64,000 nucleotides of DNA from Candidatus Didemnitutus sp. (lineage in GTDB: Bacteria; Verrucomicrobiota; Verrucomicrobiia; Opitutales; Opitutaceae). This document shows positions 8,616 to 17,155 of the stretch, piece after piece (positions within the stretch are counted from its first letter, which is position 1; the number at the start of each line of letters is the position of its first letter). A model generated the notes under the pieces. The model was not told the origin of the DNA. It worked only from the letters and a program-made list of their open reading frames with translations, and made no database searches. The position numbers and the translations under genes were made by a program. The stretch covers positions 2,666,001 to 2,730,000 of the forward strand of contig JAHCAY010000001.1 of the NCBI GenBank assembly GCA_019634575.1, given 5' to 3'.

Positions 8616-9827
8616 TCAGGGTTTGGCAGCGGAGTTGAAAATCCTCCCGGTCCGGGTCTGGCGATAGGCCGCGGCGAGTTGCGGACCGAGCAGGGCGTCG
8701 AGCTTCGCTGCGAACGGCGCGAGCGCGGCGCGGCCCTCGGGCGTATTGGCGAGGTCGGAATTCCGTCCCGGCGCGGCGGTCGCCGCCACCGCGGTCATCG
8801 CGTCGAGTTGCAGCCGGTAGAGTTCGTAGGATTGTGCGGGCGAAACGGACGGATTGGCGCGGGCGAATTTCGCGGTCTGGCCGAACAGCGGATCCGTCTT
8901 CTCCAGGTAGCTGTAGAAACGGTCGTCGTGCAGGATGGCGCGGACTTCCTCCGCCGGCGCTGCCATGTCGCGAACATAGGCGATGAATTCCTCCGCCCCC
9001 TCGGTGCGCGGGAGATCGGCGAGCGTCCGGCGTTGGAGCGCGTAGAGCGCGTTGTATTCCTCCTCGGAAATCTCGATGTCGCCGAGGCCCTCGATCACCT
9101 TGCGCGCGGCGCGCGATTGGCGGCGCTCGAAATCCTCGAACTCCTCCGGCGTAAGCATCGCGGCGATGTCGCGCTCCTTTTCCTCCTCGAGCAGCCGGAT
9201 GCGCGCGCGGCCTTCGAAAGTCTCCAGCGCGTCGTCGCCGTCGGCGTTGCGCCGCTGCTGCCAGTAGACCTCGCCGTAGTCGCGTTCGATTTTCTCGAGC
9301 GCGACGATTTTCTCATCGGGCAACTGGCCGAAACGCGCGGCGCGATAGATCGGATCGAGTTCGTGATCGTCGTCGCGCCCTTTGAAAACCTGCGCCTCCA
9401 TTTCGTGGATCTCGCGCTCGAGCTTTTCGCGCGCCGTCTTCGATGCCAAGCCATCGCTGAACTGATGCCAGAAAGGCAGCTTGCCGAGGTCGCTCGCGAT
9501 GCGCTTCGACTCATAAATCGACGAAAGGACCATCATGCGGATGCCGCGCTCCGGAAAACCGGCGGCTCGCAATTCCTCCACCAACGCCCGCCACTCAGCA
9601 TTCGTGCGCGGTCGCCGCCAGACGACGCCCGGCTTGGCTGCCTCCGCGTCGCTCGCAGAGCCGGCGCCGGTGCGACGCGCCCGGTTCGCGAGGGTCGCCT
9701 GATCGCCCGCTGACGGGCGCGTCTCCGCGGCGTCGATCGGCGGTCGCTTCAACTGCCATTGGAGCAACAGCGCGATGTTAGCGATCACGCTCAGGGCGAG
9801 AACGAGGGCGAGCAGTTTGGTTTTCAT
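8616..9827 (-). CDS. Tandem paralogue 4 (first gene) of the unknown membrane-anchored family
   Basis: A 403-residue member: N-terminal anchor LLALVLALSVIANIALLL, then LRAAGFP, LPFW, FGQLPDEKIVALEKIERDYG, ERDIAAMLTPEEFEDFERRQ, DDRFYSYLEKTD, VSPAQSYELYRLQ and LLGPQLAAAYRQTRTGRIFN. As the promoter-proximal copy it lies 43 bases behind the metallo-hydrolase gene, so the four may be read from the upstream gmk transcript or from a promoter in that gap. The predicted fold is an alpha-helical bundle or coiled coil outside the cytoplasmic membrane. No catalytic motif is visible in any copy. Confidence 0.85.
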   Translation of the reverse strand: MKTKLLALVLALSVIANIALLLQWQLKRPPIDAAETRPSAGDQATLANRARRTGAGSASDAEAAKPGVVWRRPRTNAEWRALVEELRAAGFPERGIRMMVLSSIYESKRIASDLGKLPFWHQFSDGLASKTAREKLEREIHEMEAQVFKGRDDDHELDPIYRAARFGQLPDEKIVALEKIERDYGEVYWQQRRNADGDDALETFEGRARIRLLEEEKERDIAAMLTPEEFEDFERRQSRAARKVIEGLGDIEISEEEYNALYALQRRTLADLPRTEGAEEFIAYVRDMAAPAEEVRAILHDDRFYSYLEKTDPLFGQTAKFARANPSVSPAQSYELYRLQLDAMTAVAATAAPGRNSDLANTPEGRAALAPFAAKLDALLGPQLAAAYRQTRTGRIFNSAAKP

Positions 9828-9870
9828 CGCAGCGCGACGCGCGAGGCCCGGAGCGCGATCATTGCCTGAC

Positions 9871-10860
9871 TCACAACGCTAGCGTCCGCGTCTCGCCGAA
9901 GTCGAGTGCGGTGAAATCTTCCTCGCCCACACCATGCGCGGCGCGCGCGGCGGCGAGGGCGCGGAGAGGTTCGTCGATGGCTTCGTTGGTAAGCTGGAAA
10001 GTGCCGAAGTGCATCCCGAGGCTGCGGCGCGCGCCGAGCGCGAGGTGCGCGCGGACGGATTCGTCGGGGTTCATGTGCACGGACGCCATGAACCAGCGCG
10101 GTTCGTAGGCCCCGATGGGCATCAGCGCCAGCGCGGGTGCGCCTAATTTTTCGCGGATCGCGGCGAAGTGCGGGCACCAGCCGGAGTCGCCGCCGAAAAA
10201 CACGTCGCCCGCATGCGTGTGCAGCAGGAAGCTGCACCAGAGAGAGCGGCCGGCGTCCCACGGCGCACGCGCAGCGAAGTGCTGCGCCGGCGTGGCGGTG
10301 ACGCGCAAGACGGACGTGACCTCGGCGTTTTGCCACCAGTCGAACTCGGCCGCCGGCGCGACGCCGCGCGCCTCGAGCCAGGCGCGGTTGCCGAGCGACG
10401 TGACAAAGCGCGGCCGCCGCTCGCGCGCGAGCCAGCGCAGCGTGGCGAGGTCGAGGTGGTCGTAGTGGTTGTGCGAGACGAGCACGACGTCGATCGCGGG
10501 CAGCTCTTCGAGGCGCAGCGCCGGCGGACGCGCGCGCTTCGGACCGAGCCGGCCGAACGGTCCGGCGTGGGTCGCGAAGACCGGATCGGTCAGCACCGTG
10601 AGCCCGTCGAACTGGAGCAGGAAGGTCGAGTGGCCGATGAACGTCACCGCCACCTCGCCGGACGCGACACGCGCGGGCAACGCGGGGTGCCGCGGCGGCG
10701 GCACGTTCTTCGGCCAGCGGTGAAACTCGTCGCCCGTGAGCTGTTGCCACCACCACTTGGGGAGCGAGGTAAACGTGAGCGGACGAGGTTGCGGCGGCGG
10801 GTTGAAAAAGCGCTCGCCGTCGCAGTGATCGCTGACCGGGAAGCGCGGCGCGCGCGGCAT
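9871..10860 (-). CDS. MBL-fold metallo-hydrolase, NAPE-PLD/UlaG-like
   Basis: A 329-residue metallo-beta-lactamase-fold hydrolase. The zinc site is clear: TFIGHSTFLLQ, then TDPVF, then VSHNHYDHLD (HxHxDH), then FFGGDSGW and the late His in GMHFGTF. The N-terminal WWWQQLTGDEFHRWPKN block and the TDPVF strand are typical of the family that includes N-acyl-phosphatidylethanolamine phospholipase D and bacterial lactonase-like relatives; the true substrate cannot be read. I use the ATG at 10860 and not the upstream TTG at 10869, which would overlap gmk. Only 2 bases separate it from the gmk stop, so the two are coupled. Confidence 0.9.
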   Translation of the reverse strand: MPRAPRFPVSDHCDGERFFNPPPQPRPLTFTSLPKWWWQQLTGDEFHRWPKNVPPPRHPALPARVASGEVAVTFIGHSTFLLQFDGLTVLTDPVFATHAGPFGRLGPKRARPPALRLEELPAIDVVLVSHNHYDHLDLATLRWLARERRPRFVTSLGNRAWLEARGVAPAAEFDWWQNAEVTSVLRVTATPAQHFAARAPWDAGRSLWCSFLLHTHAGDVFFGGDSGWCPHFAAIREKLGAPALALMPIGAYEPRWFMASVHMNPDESVRAHLALGARRSLGMHFGTFQLTNEAIDEPLRALAAARAAHGVGEEDFTALDFGETRTLAL

Positions 10861-10862
10861 GT

Positions 10863-11471
10863 TCAGCAACCGTGGCCGAGCTTTGCCCTGGCCTGTTCCC
10901 AGAAATCCAACAGCGCACGGAAATCCTGCTCCTTGGTGCCGCTGTGGATGATGTAATCGTAAGTGAAGCGCTCGCTCATCTCCAGTTCGGCGCTTTGCAG
11001 GCGGCGCGCGAGTTCGTCTTCGGTGATGGCACCGCGCCCCAGCATCCGTTGTTTCAACACCTCAATCGAATCCGGGGCGACGAAGATGGTGACGATTCGA
11101 CCGGAGAGACGCGGATCCTTCGCGGCAGCGGCGCGGACGCTGCGCACGCCTTGCACATCGATGTTGAGCACCAAATTGGTGTGCGGAAGCCGGTCGATAA
11201 CCGATGATTTCGGCGTGCCGGAGCGCTGCTGGCGCTGGTGAATGTAGGCCCACTCCAGGAACTCTCCGGCGGCGAGTTTCGCATCGAACTGTTCCGGGGT
11301 GAGGAAATGGTAGTCGCGCCCATTTACCTCGTTGGGGCGCGGCGCGCGCGTGGTGGCGGTGATGACGCGTTCGAATTTGGGCACCTCTGCCACGAGGCGG
11401 TCACAGAGCGTGCTTTTGCCCACACCGGCGGGTCCGGCAAGGATGAGCAACACGGTCGCACTTTGGGCCAT
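10863..11471 (-). CDS. gmk: Guanylate kinase
   Basis: Phosphorylates GMP to GDP with ATP. The 202 residues carry the P-loop GPAGVGKST at 13-21, the GMP-binding region (TTRAPRPNEVNGRDYHFLT, then FLEWAYIHQ), LNIDVQGVRSVR and the lid (RMLGRGAITEDELARRL), ending in the usual YDYIIHSG block. Length is normal. It lies 3 bases behind the membrane-protein gene and 2 bases ahead of the metallo-hydrolase gene, forming a tight minus-strand run. The SGTPKSSV segment stands where many enzymes have YGTPKxxV. Confidence 0.96.
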   Translation of the reverse strand: MAQSATVLLILAGPAGVGKSTLCDRLVAEVPKFERVITATTRAPRPNEVNGRDYHFLTPEQFDAKLAAGEFLEWAYIHQRQQRSGTPKSSVIDRLPHTNLVLNIDVQGVRSVRAAAAKDPRLSGRIVTIFVAPDSIEVLKQRMLGRGAITEDELARRLQSAELEMSERFTYDYIIHSGTKEQDFRALLDFWEQARAKLGHGC

Positions 11472-11474
11472 GGC

Positions 11475-12020
11475 TCAGTAAGTGAAAGCGGCGGCGGCCG
11501 TGGCGAGCCCGTAAACCAGCAGAACCGCACCGAGCACGCGCGGTCGGCCGGGTCGCTTGAAGAGCCAGTCGAAGAAATCGCGCAGGCGGAACGGTGCGGC
11601 CGCGAGGTAAAGCGCCGCGGCGAGCGCCACGTAGACCGCCGTGACCATCAGCAGGCGCTGCGGATGCTGCCACTCCATGTAGGCCGAATAGAGCAGCGGC
11701 TCGGCGGCGAGCAGCGTCAGGATCGAAAGCCCGCGCACGGCGAGGAAGTCCGGCGCGTAGATGAAGGCCAGCACCGCGAGCACGCCAAACGCCATCATCA
11801 CCGGCCAGGGATTTTGAAAGAAGATCAGGTCCGCCTCGCCGAGCTGCGACACGCGCCAGATGAACCAGAGCGAGCCGCCGCCGAAAAACAGCCACGCGCC
11901 GCGCTGCGAGCGCGGCAGGGCCTTGAGCGTCGAACTGACGCGCGGATCGCCCCACGCCAGCAACGCGCCGCAGAGCGCGAGAAAGAGACCGGGCAGGAGC
12001 GTGGCGAGGAAGAGACTCAT
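11475..12020 (-). CDS. Integral membrane protein, unknown function
   Basis: A 181-residue protein with about five hydrophobic segments (near residues 2-22, 42-58, 72-90, 98-112 and 124-142, plus a possible C-terminal one at 160-178). Aromatic-rich loops such as GGGSLWFIWRVSQ and FFQNPWPVMMAFG suggest a conserved fold, but I cannot name the family. It is co-transcribed with gmk (3-base gap). Upstream is a perfect inverted repeat and then miaB. Confidence 0.8.
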   Translation of the reverse strand: MSLFLATLLPGLFLALCGALLAWGDPRVSSTLKALPRSQRGAWLFFGGGSLWFIWRVSQLGEADLIFFQNPWPVMMAFGVLAVLAFIYAPDFLAVRGLSILTLLAAEPLLYSAYMEWQHPQRLLMVTAVYVALAAALYLAAAPFRLRDFFDWLFKRPGRPRVLGAVLLVYGLATAAAAFTY

Positions 12021-12042
12021 AGGCGCGAAGCGCAGTTGAAGG

Positions 12043-12120
12043 GAAAGTTGAAGTTTAAGTTGGCCGGGGCGACGAGCGGAAAGTCAGGAAACAGGCGCGT
12101 GGACTTAAACTTCAACTTTC
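12043..12120. repeat. Perfect 18-bp inverted repeat
   Basis: Arms at 12043-12060 and 12103-12120 are exact reverse complements, AT-rich in a GC-rich genome (core AGTTGAAGTTTAAGT) and separated by 42 bases. The element fills the gap between the miaB stop and the next gene. No U-run follows the right-hand arm at terminator distance, so it looks more like a dispersed palindromic element than a simple terminator. Confidence 0.85.
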
Positions 12121-12123
12121 AAC

Positions 12124-13479
12124 TTAAACCCCGGCGAGCGCCAGCTCGCCGTAGAGCACGGCGGTGGAGACGCGGTTGATCTTCACCGGGACCAGCTCGC
12201 CGATCAGGCGTTCGTGCGCCGGGAAGTGCACGATGCGGTTGCCGCGCGTGCGGCCCATGAATTGCACGCCCTTCTTGTCCGGACCTTCGACCAGCACTTC
12301 CTGTGTCGTGCCGAGCAGCGTGGCGTTGCGGCGGTCGGAATTCTGCTCGAGCAGGCGCAACAGGACTTGGTTTCGCTCCTCCTTCACCTCGTCGGGCACC
12401 TGGTCGGCCAGCTCGGCGGCGGGCGTGCCGGTGCGGATCGAGTATTTGAAGACGTAGGCCATGTCGTAGTTGCAGGCCTCGAAGAGCGCGCGCGTCTGCT
12501 CGAAGTCCTCCGCCGTCTCGCCGGGAAAACCGACGATGATGTCCGTCGAGAAATACATGTCCGGCCGCACGCGGCGCAGGTCGTCGACGATCTGCCGGTA
12601 GCGATCGCGCGAGTAGGGCCGGTTCATCAGCTTCAGGATGCGATCGCTGCCGGACTGCATCGGGAGGTGGACGTATTCGCAGAGTTTCTCGAGGCGGCCG
12701 TAGGCGGCGACGAGGTCGTCCTTGAAGCCGCGCGGGTGCGGGGAGGTGAAGCGGATGCGGCGGATGCCGGGAATGGCGTTCACGCGCTCGAGGAGTTGCA
12801 CGAAGGGGCTCACGCCGCCGGTGTGCTCGTAGTCGCGCCGGCCGTAACTCGTGACGATCTGGCCGAGGAGCGTGATCTCGCGCACGCCGCGATCGGCGAG
12901 TTCCTCGCACTCGCGCACGATCTCGTCCATCGGACGCGAGCGCTCGTCGCCGCGCGTTTTCGGCACGATGCAGAACGCGCAATCCATGTTGCAGCCCTGC
13001 TGGATCGAGACGAAGGCGGTGACCTGTCGGTCCTCGAGGACGTGCTCGCGGATGGTGTTCTGCGAACCGGCCTCTTCGGCGATGTCGACGATGCGCGTGG
13101 GCAGCACGGCGCCGGCGGCCTGCGCGGCGCGGAGGTTGTCGAGGTGGTCGGGGACTTGGTGGAACTTCTGCGTGCCGACGATGAGGTCGACGTCCGGCAA
13201 TGCGTCGAGCAGCGCGGCGCCGCGGTTCTGCGCCATGCAGCCGAGGATGCCGATCACGAAGCGCGGGTTGCGCTTCTTGCGCTGCGCGAGGTAGCCGGCT
13301 TTGCCGATGGCCTTCTGCTCGGCCATGTCGCGCACGCTGCAGGTGTTGAGCAGCATGACGTCCGCGCTGTCCTCGTCCGCCACGATCCGATAGCCGCGCG
13401 CGCGCAGCATCGCCGCGACAGCCTCGCTGTCGCGCTCGTTCATCTGGCAGCCGTAGGTTTTGATGAAAACGCGGTTCAT
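12124..13479 (-). CDS. miaB: tRNA-2-methylthio-N6-dimethylallyladenosine synthase MiaB
   Basis: A radical-SAM methylthiotransferase that adds the 2-methylthio group to i6A37 of tRNAs. The 451 residues show the three N-terminal cluster cysteines (C11 in KTYGCQMN, C47 in LLNTCSVR, C81 in GILGCMAQ), the radical-SAM motif CxxxCxxC at 163-170 (GCNMDCAFC followed by IVPKTRG), the LPMQSGS strand and a C-terminal TRAM domain (VLVEGPDKKGVQFMGRT). Length and motif order are standard for MiaB; the related MtaB and RimO have different signatures around the cluster. It diverges from the lytic transglycosylase gene across 145 bases. Confidence 0.96.
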   Translation of the reverse strand: MNRVFIKTYGCQMNERDSEAVAAMLRARGYRIVADEDSADVMLLNTCSVRDMAEQKAIGKAGYLAQRKKRNPRFVIGILGCMAQNRGAALLDALPDVDLIVGTQKFHQVPDHLDNLRAAQAAGAVLPTRIVDIAEEAGSQNTIREHVLEDRQVTAFVSIQQGCNMDCAFCIVPKTRGDERSRPMDEIVRECEELADRGVREITLLGQIVTSYGRRDYEHTGGVSPFVQLLERVNAIPGIRRIRFTSPHPRGFKDDLVAAYGRLEKLCEYVHLPMQSGSDRILKLMNRPYSRDRYRQIVDDLRRVRPDMYFSTDIIVGFPGETAEDFEQTRALFEACNYDMAYVFKYSIRTGTPAAELADQVPDEVKEERNQVLLRLLEQNSDRRNATLLGTTQEVLVEGPDKKGVQFMGRTRGNRIVHFPAHERLIGELVPVKINRVSTAVLYGELALAGV

Positions 13480-13624
13480 TTAATCACGCCGGAGCCTTGG
13501 CGAAGGCGGACCCGTGGAGGGGCCTAGCTACCCGGAACGGTGGCGCGGTCAACGCGGGAAACGAAACGCATTCGCGGTTGTCCTGCACCAGGTGGCGCTT
13601 CAAATGGCGCCCGCTCGCTCCGCC

Positions 13625-14611
13625 ATGAAAATCCTCCGCGTCCTGCCGCTGCTTTTCGTCGCCGTCATGGCCGGCGCGCAACCGGCCCAGCCCGCACCGG
13701 CGAAACCTGCCGCGCCGGCGGACCCGGAGATCGACCTCGACGCGCTTTATCAGCAGGGCAAGCAGCTCTTCGACGACTACGCGCCGCCCGAGATCAAGCG
13801 GGAGTTCTATTTCCCTTCGCCGCAGGAATGGGACGCCTTCGCCACGCGCCTCCAGGCCGCGCTCGATCAAGACGACCTCTCCGCCCTCGCCGCCTACGAA
13901 CCCGAGGCGCGCGCCGCGCTGAAGGCGCTGCAACTTTTCCCCGACTACGCGGACTACGCCGAGTGGCTGGAGGAGCGTCTCGACTACATCCAGGCCGCCA
14001 GCCTCGCGGCCCGGCAACCGGGTTACACGCTGCCGCCCAAGCCTCCGGTGTTGAAACCCGGCCAGCGCCCGCCGCTCGCGACGCCCGACGTCCCCTATTT
14101 CAATCTCTGGCTCTCGCGCCTGCGCACGCGCCCTGCGCCGGCACGCGCGGCGCAGTTGCTGCCCGTCGTGCGCGCGGCCTTCGCCGCCGAGGGCGTGCCG
14201 GCCGACCTCGCGTGGCTCGCGGAGGTCGAATCGACCTTCAACCCCTCCGCGCGCAGCCCGGCCGGCGCGCGCGGGCTTTATCAATTCGTGCCCGCCACCG
14301 CGAAGAGCCTCGGCCTGAGCACGTGGCTGCCCGACGAGCGCACCGATCCGGCCAAGTCCGCCCGCGCCGCCGCGCGCTACCTGCGCACGCTGCACGGCAA
14401 GTTCGGCGACTGGCCGCTCGCCCTCGCCGCCTACAACGCCGGCGAAGGCCGCGTCCGCCGCCTGCTCGCGGCGAAGAAGGCGAACTCCTTCGCCGCCATC
14501 GCCCCGAGCCTGCCGTCGGAGACGCGCATGTATGTGCCGAAGGTCCTCGCGACGCTCCAGGTGCGCGCGGGCGTCGCACCCGCGCAACTCGCCGCACCAC
14601 ACGCCGGTTGA
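13625..14611 (+). CDS. Secreted lytic transglycosylase, SLT domain
   Basis: Cleaves the MurNAc-GlcNAc bond of peptidoglycan, making 1,6-anhydromuropeptides. The 328-residue product has a signal peptide (MKILRVLPLLFVAVMAGAQ), a Pro/Ala linker, a helical region and an SLT domain over about residues 180-320: the catalytic Glu lies in AEVESTFNPSARSPAGARG, followed by YQFVPATAKSLGL, then LALAAYNAGEGRV. This arrangement is closest to MltD-type enzymes but no LysM repeat is present. The ATG at 13625 places the signal peptide at the start; the longer frame from 13514 does not. Its product would feed the recycling cluster at 34-44 kb. Confidence 0.92.
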   Translation: MKILRVLPLLFVAVMAGAQPAQPAPAKPAAPADPEIDLDALYQQGKQLFDDYAPPEIKREFYFPSPQEWDAFATRLQAALDQDDLSALAAYEPEARAALKALQLFPDYADYAEWLEERLDYIQAASLAARQPGYTLPPKPPVLKPGQRPPLATPDVPYFNLWLSRLRTRPAPARAAQLLPVVRAAFAAEGVPADLAWLAEVESTFNPSARSPAGARGLYQFVPATAKSLGLSTWLPDERTDPAKSARAAARYLRTLHGKFGDWPLALAAYNAGEGRVRRLLAAKKANSFAAIAPSLPSETRMYVPKVLATLQVRAGVAPAQLAAPHAG

Positions 14612-14742
14612 GCGCGCGCGGCCGCCGGTTGCGCGTCGGTGCGTTTGAAAATTTCCCCTGTCGCCGCGCACGCGACCGCCGCCGGCCGCCCGGCTGATTC
14701 GGGGTTGTCACCGCTCGAACCGCGCCCAAATCATCCGCTCAC

Positions 14743-16089
14743 ATGCGTCTCCGCATCATCGCGCTGCTGATCGTTCTCGCCAGCGGCATCGTTTCCCGCG
14801 CCGCCGAGGCCGAGGCCTTGCTCATCGTCCTGGGCGATCAGCACTCCGCCTACGACCGCACAGCACAGGTCGTCGGACTCGTGGACCGCTTGCGCCTGAA
14901 AAACCCCGACCTCCCCGTCGCCGTCCTGCTCGACGGCGACACGATGGAATGGGGCAACGTCATCGCCCGCCGCTCGCACGGCGCGATCGATTTCGAGATG
15001 ATGCACGAGCTGGCGAGCCGCGTGCCGACCTTCCTCAACCTCGGCAACCACGAGCCGGAGTTCTACGACGTCGCCGAGACGGTCAAACGCGTGCGCGCCA
15101 CCGGCGTCGTGCCGCTCAGCAATCTCCGCGAGCGCGGCACCGGCCGCTACTTCACCGATTTCGCCGTGCGCCTGAAACTCGGCCGCGTGGACACCGTGCT
15201 CGTCGGCCTCACCACGGACCGCCTCGGCACCTTCCGCATCGCCGTTCGCCCGCAACTCGATCCCTACGACCCGGTCGTCTGGGGCCGCGCCAACCTCCCC
15301 GCCCTCGCCAAGCAGGGACCGCTGATCGTGATGAGCCACGCCGGACTCGATGCCGACCGCGAGCTGCTCAAGATCGTGCCCGACGGCACGCTCTTCGCCG
15401 GCGCGCACGACCATCTCCGCTTCGTGCACCAACAGGGTCGCTCCGTCTACTTCCACAGCGGCTGCTGGAACAGCCATGCCTCGCTCGTGTGGCTCCGCCG
15501 CGGCCTCGGCGGCGCGCTCCTCTGGAAGGTCGATCAGGTCGAGATCGGCGCCAACTCGCCCGCCGACACGCCGCTGGCGGCGTTCATCGCCGCGACGCGC
15601 AAACGCCACGTCGAACCCGACGACCTCGCCGCCGTGGGCAAACTCCCGCAAGCGCTCCCGCCCGCCGACGCCGCGCGCTTCGTCGTCACGGCGCTGCGCG
15701 ACGCCGCGCATGTGGACGCCGCGTTCATCGGCAACACGACTTTCGGCGCCGGCCTGCCCGCCGGGCCGGTATCGCACCTCGCCCTCGATGCCTGCGTCCG
15801 CTTCGACGGCACGATCTTCGCCACCGAGATCGACGGCGTGCAGCTGCGCGAAATCGTCGCGCGCGCCAACCAGACGATCAACACGCCCTTCGCGGAGCGG
15901 CAGAGCGGCTTTCTCGTCGCGGTCGCGCCGGATGGCATCGCCCCCGACCGCCGTTATCGCATCGCCACGACGGATTGGGGCGCACGCAACTCCGTCGCGT
16001 ATTTCGGCGCCGCGCTGAAGTGGCAGGAGATCCCGGACCTCAAACTGAAGCCGCTCGTCATCGCGGCCCTGCCGGAGCACGCGCGTTGA
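14743..16089 (+). CDS. Secreted metallophosphatase, 5'-nucleotidase family
   Basis: A 448-residue exported protein with signal peptide MRLRIIALLIVLASGIVSRA. The N-terminal calcineurin-like domain has LGDQHSAY, LDGDTMEWGN, NLGNHEPE, VMSHAGLD and AGAHDHLRF, which give the metal ligands of the UshA/5'-nucleotidase superfamily. The C-terminal part (about 270-440: NTTFGAGLPAGPVS, then TEIDGVQLREIVARAN, then YRIATTDW) matches the nucleotide-binding domain of that family. It is shorter than UshA (about 550 residues). The substrate is probably a nucleotide or sugar phosphate, but this is inferred. Confidence 0.88.
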   Translation: MRLRIIALLIVLASGIVSRAAEAEALLIVLGDQHSAYDRTAQVVGLVDRLRLKNPDLPVAVLLDGDTMEWGNVIARRSHGAIDFEMMHELASRVPTFLNLGNHEPEFYDVAETVKRVRATGVVPLSNLRERGTGRYFTDFAVRLKLGRVDTVLVGLTTDRLGTFRIAVRPQLDPYDPVVWGRANLPALAKQGPLIVMSHAGLDADRELLKIVPDGTLFAGAHDHLRFVHQQGRSVYFHSGCWNSHASLVWLRRGLGGALLWKVDQVEIGANSPADTPLAAFIAATRKRHVEPDDLAAVGKLPQALPPADAARFVVTALRDAAHVDAAFIGNTTFGAGLPAGPVSHLALDACVRFDGTIFATEIDGVQLREIVARANQTINTPFAERQSGFLVAVAPDGIAPDRRYRIATTDWGARNSVAYFGAALKWQEIPDLKLKPLVIAALPEHAR

Positions 16090-16110
16090 GCGGCAACGTC
16101 CGCGCCACAC

Positions 16111-16128
16111 CCCGACCTTCCAGTCGGG
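16111..16128. repeat. Hairpin between convergent genes
   Basis: A six-base stem CCCGAC / GTCGGG encloses CTTCCA in the 61-base gap between the convergent metallophosphatase and response-regulator genes. It shares CTTCCAGTCGG with the hairpin at 3846-3860. It may act as a terminator, but no U-run follows. Confidence 0.45.
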
Positions 16129-16150
16129 CCCCGCGCTCCCCGCGCCCTGC

Positions 16151-16795
16151 TCAAATCTCGTCCACGTAGCCGTGCTTCATCGCGTAGCGGACGAGCTCCG
16201 CGGGTTCGCGCATGCCGAGCTTGTCCTTCAGCGAGGTGAGATGGTTTTGGACCGTCTTCACGTTCATGCCGAGCCGCTGCGCGATCACCTTCGTGTTCTC
16301 GCCGCGGGCGTAGCCGCGCAAGACCTCGCGCTCGCGCGGCGTGAGCGGGCTCGTCGCGGCGCTCTCGTTCACCACATGCTCGGCGAGCAGCCGGGCCGCG
16401 GCCGGGCAGTAATACGTCTCCCCGGCCAGCACGCGCCGCAGGCCATCGCGGAACACGCCCAGATCCGATCGCGTCATCACGAAACCCTGCACGCCGAGAT
16501 TCGCCGCCTCGCGCACGATCGGCGCCTGCTCACGCGCGGAAAGCATGAACCAGCGCGCCTGCGGCAACCGCGGCGAAAGCCGACGGACGACATCGCCGCC
16601 ACGGCCGTCGGAAAGCGTCGAGCCGACGATGACGAGGTCCGGCAACGCCTCCTCCGCCGTCAATAATTGCTCTGCTTGGGCGACGGATCCGGCCTGCGCG
16701 ACGATCGTCAGGCCTAATTCCGTCGTCAGCATTTGTGCGAGCAATTGGCGGATAATTCCGTGCTCGGTGACCAAAGCGATCCGATGATCTGACAT
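16151..16795 (-). CDS. LuxR-type DNA-binding regulator with degenerate receiver domain
   Basis: A 214-residue NarL/FixJ-architecture regulator. The C-terminal HTH is standard (SPLTPREREVLRGYARGEN, then VIAQRLGMNVKTVQNHL). The N-terminal receiver keeps the fold but not the chemistry. Where NarL has the acidic pair DD there is TE (ALVTEHG). The phosphoacceptor Asp in the DLxxLD strand is Gly (DLVIVGSTLSDG), and the conserved Lys of LLKD is Thr (FVMTRSD). Phosphorylation as in ordinary response regulators is therefore unlikely. I use the ATG at 16795, giving the normal MSDHRIALV start; the frame runs open 63 codons further upstream. No histidine kinase is adjacent. Confidence 0.9.
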   Translation of the reverse strand: MSDHRIALVTEHGIIRQLLAQMLTTELGLTIVAQAGSVAQAEQLLTAEEALPDLVIVGSTLSDGRGGDVVRRLSPRLPQARWFMLSAREQAPIVREAANLGVQGFVMTRSDLGVFRDGLRRVLAGETYYCPAAARLLAEHVVNESAATSPLTPREREVLRGYARGENTKVIAQRLGMNVKTVQNHLTSLKDKLGMREPAELVRYAMKHGYVDEI

Positions 16796-17155
16796 GAACA
16801 AGATGGGAGGAGAAACGGCTCTCCCGCACGGCGCCGTCTCATTAAAGGGCAGGAAACAAAAAATACCGACCTGAGATTTCCGAGCCCGAATCGCCTGATT
16901 TCGGTGGGAATTTCCGGAACTTAAGGCAGGAGGATTTCCCGATGCTTGCTCCGGCGAATCGCACGCCATGCACTCGTCCGCCACGCGAAGCAGCTTTTAT
17001 CCTCGGCGCCGGAATCCGCGCGCCACAGCGGCTTTTGCCTCCGACATTGTTCCACGTCGCCCCAGCGCGCTGCGGACGGGCCGGAAGCTCCCCGCGCCTC
17101 CGTTGCCCGGGGAATTTTATTGGCGCACCGTCGCTGCGTGCGCTTGGCTGCGCGC
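16796..17155. other. 360-base gap between divergent genes, no gene seen
   Basis: This stretch separates the divergent regulator and the 457-residue protein. The part at 16840-16940 is clearly more AT-rich than its surroundings (AAACAAAAAATACC; GGAATTTCCGGAACTTAAGG) and probably holds the regulator's promoter. The rest has open frames only in shadow composition. No tRNA-like or riboswitch-like fold was noticed. Confidence 0.5.

Noticed and set aside
12214..13527. A 437-residue plus-strand frame opposite miaB
   Set aside because: The minus strand encodes all MiaB cluster motifs; this frame has no coherent family features.
16796..16984. A 63-codon N-terminal extension of the LuxR regulator
   Set aside because: The extension is unlike receiver domains, and the ATG at 16795 gives the normal receiver start.
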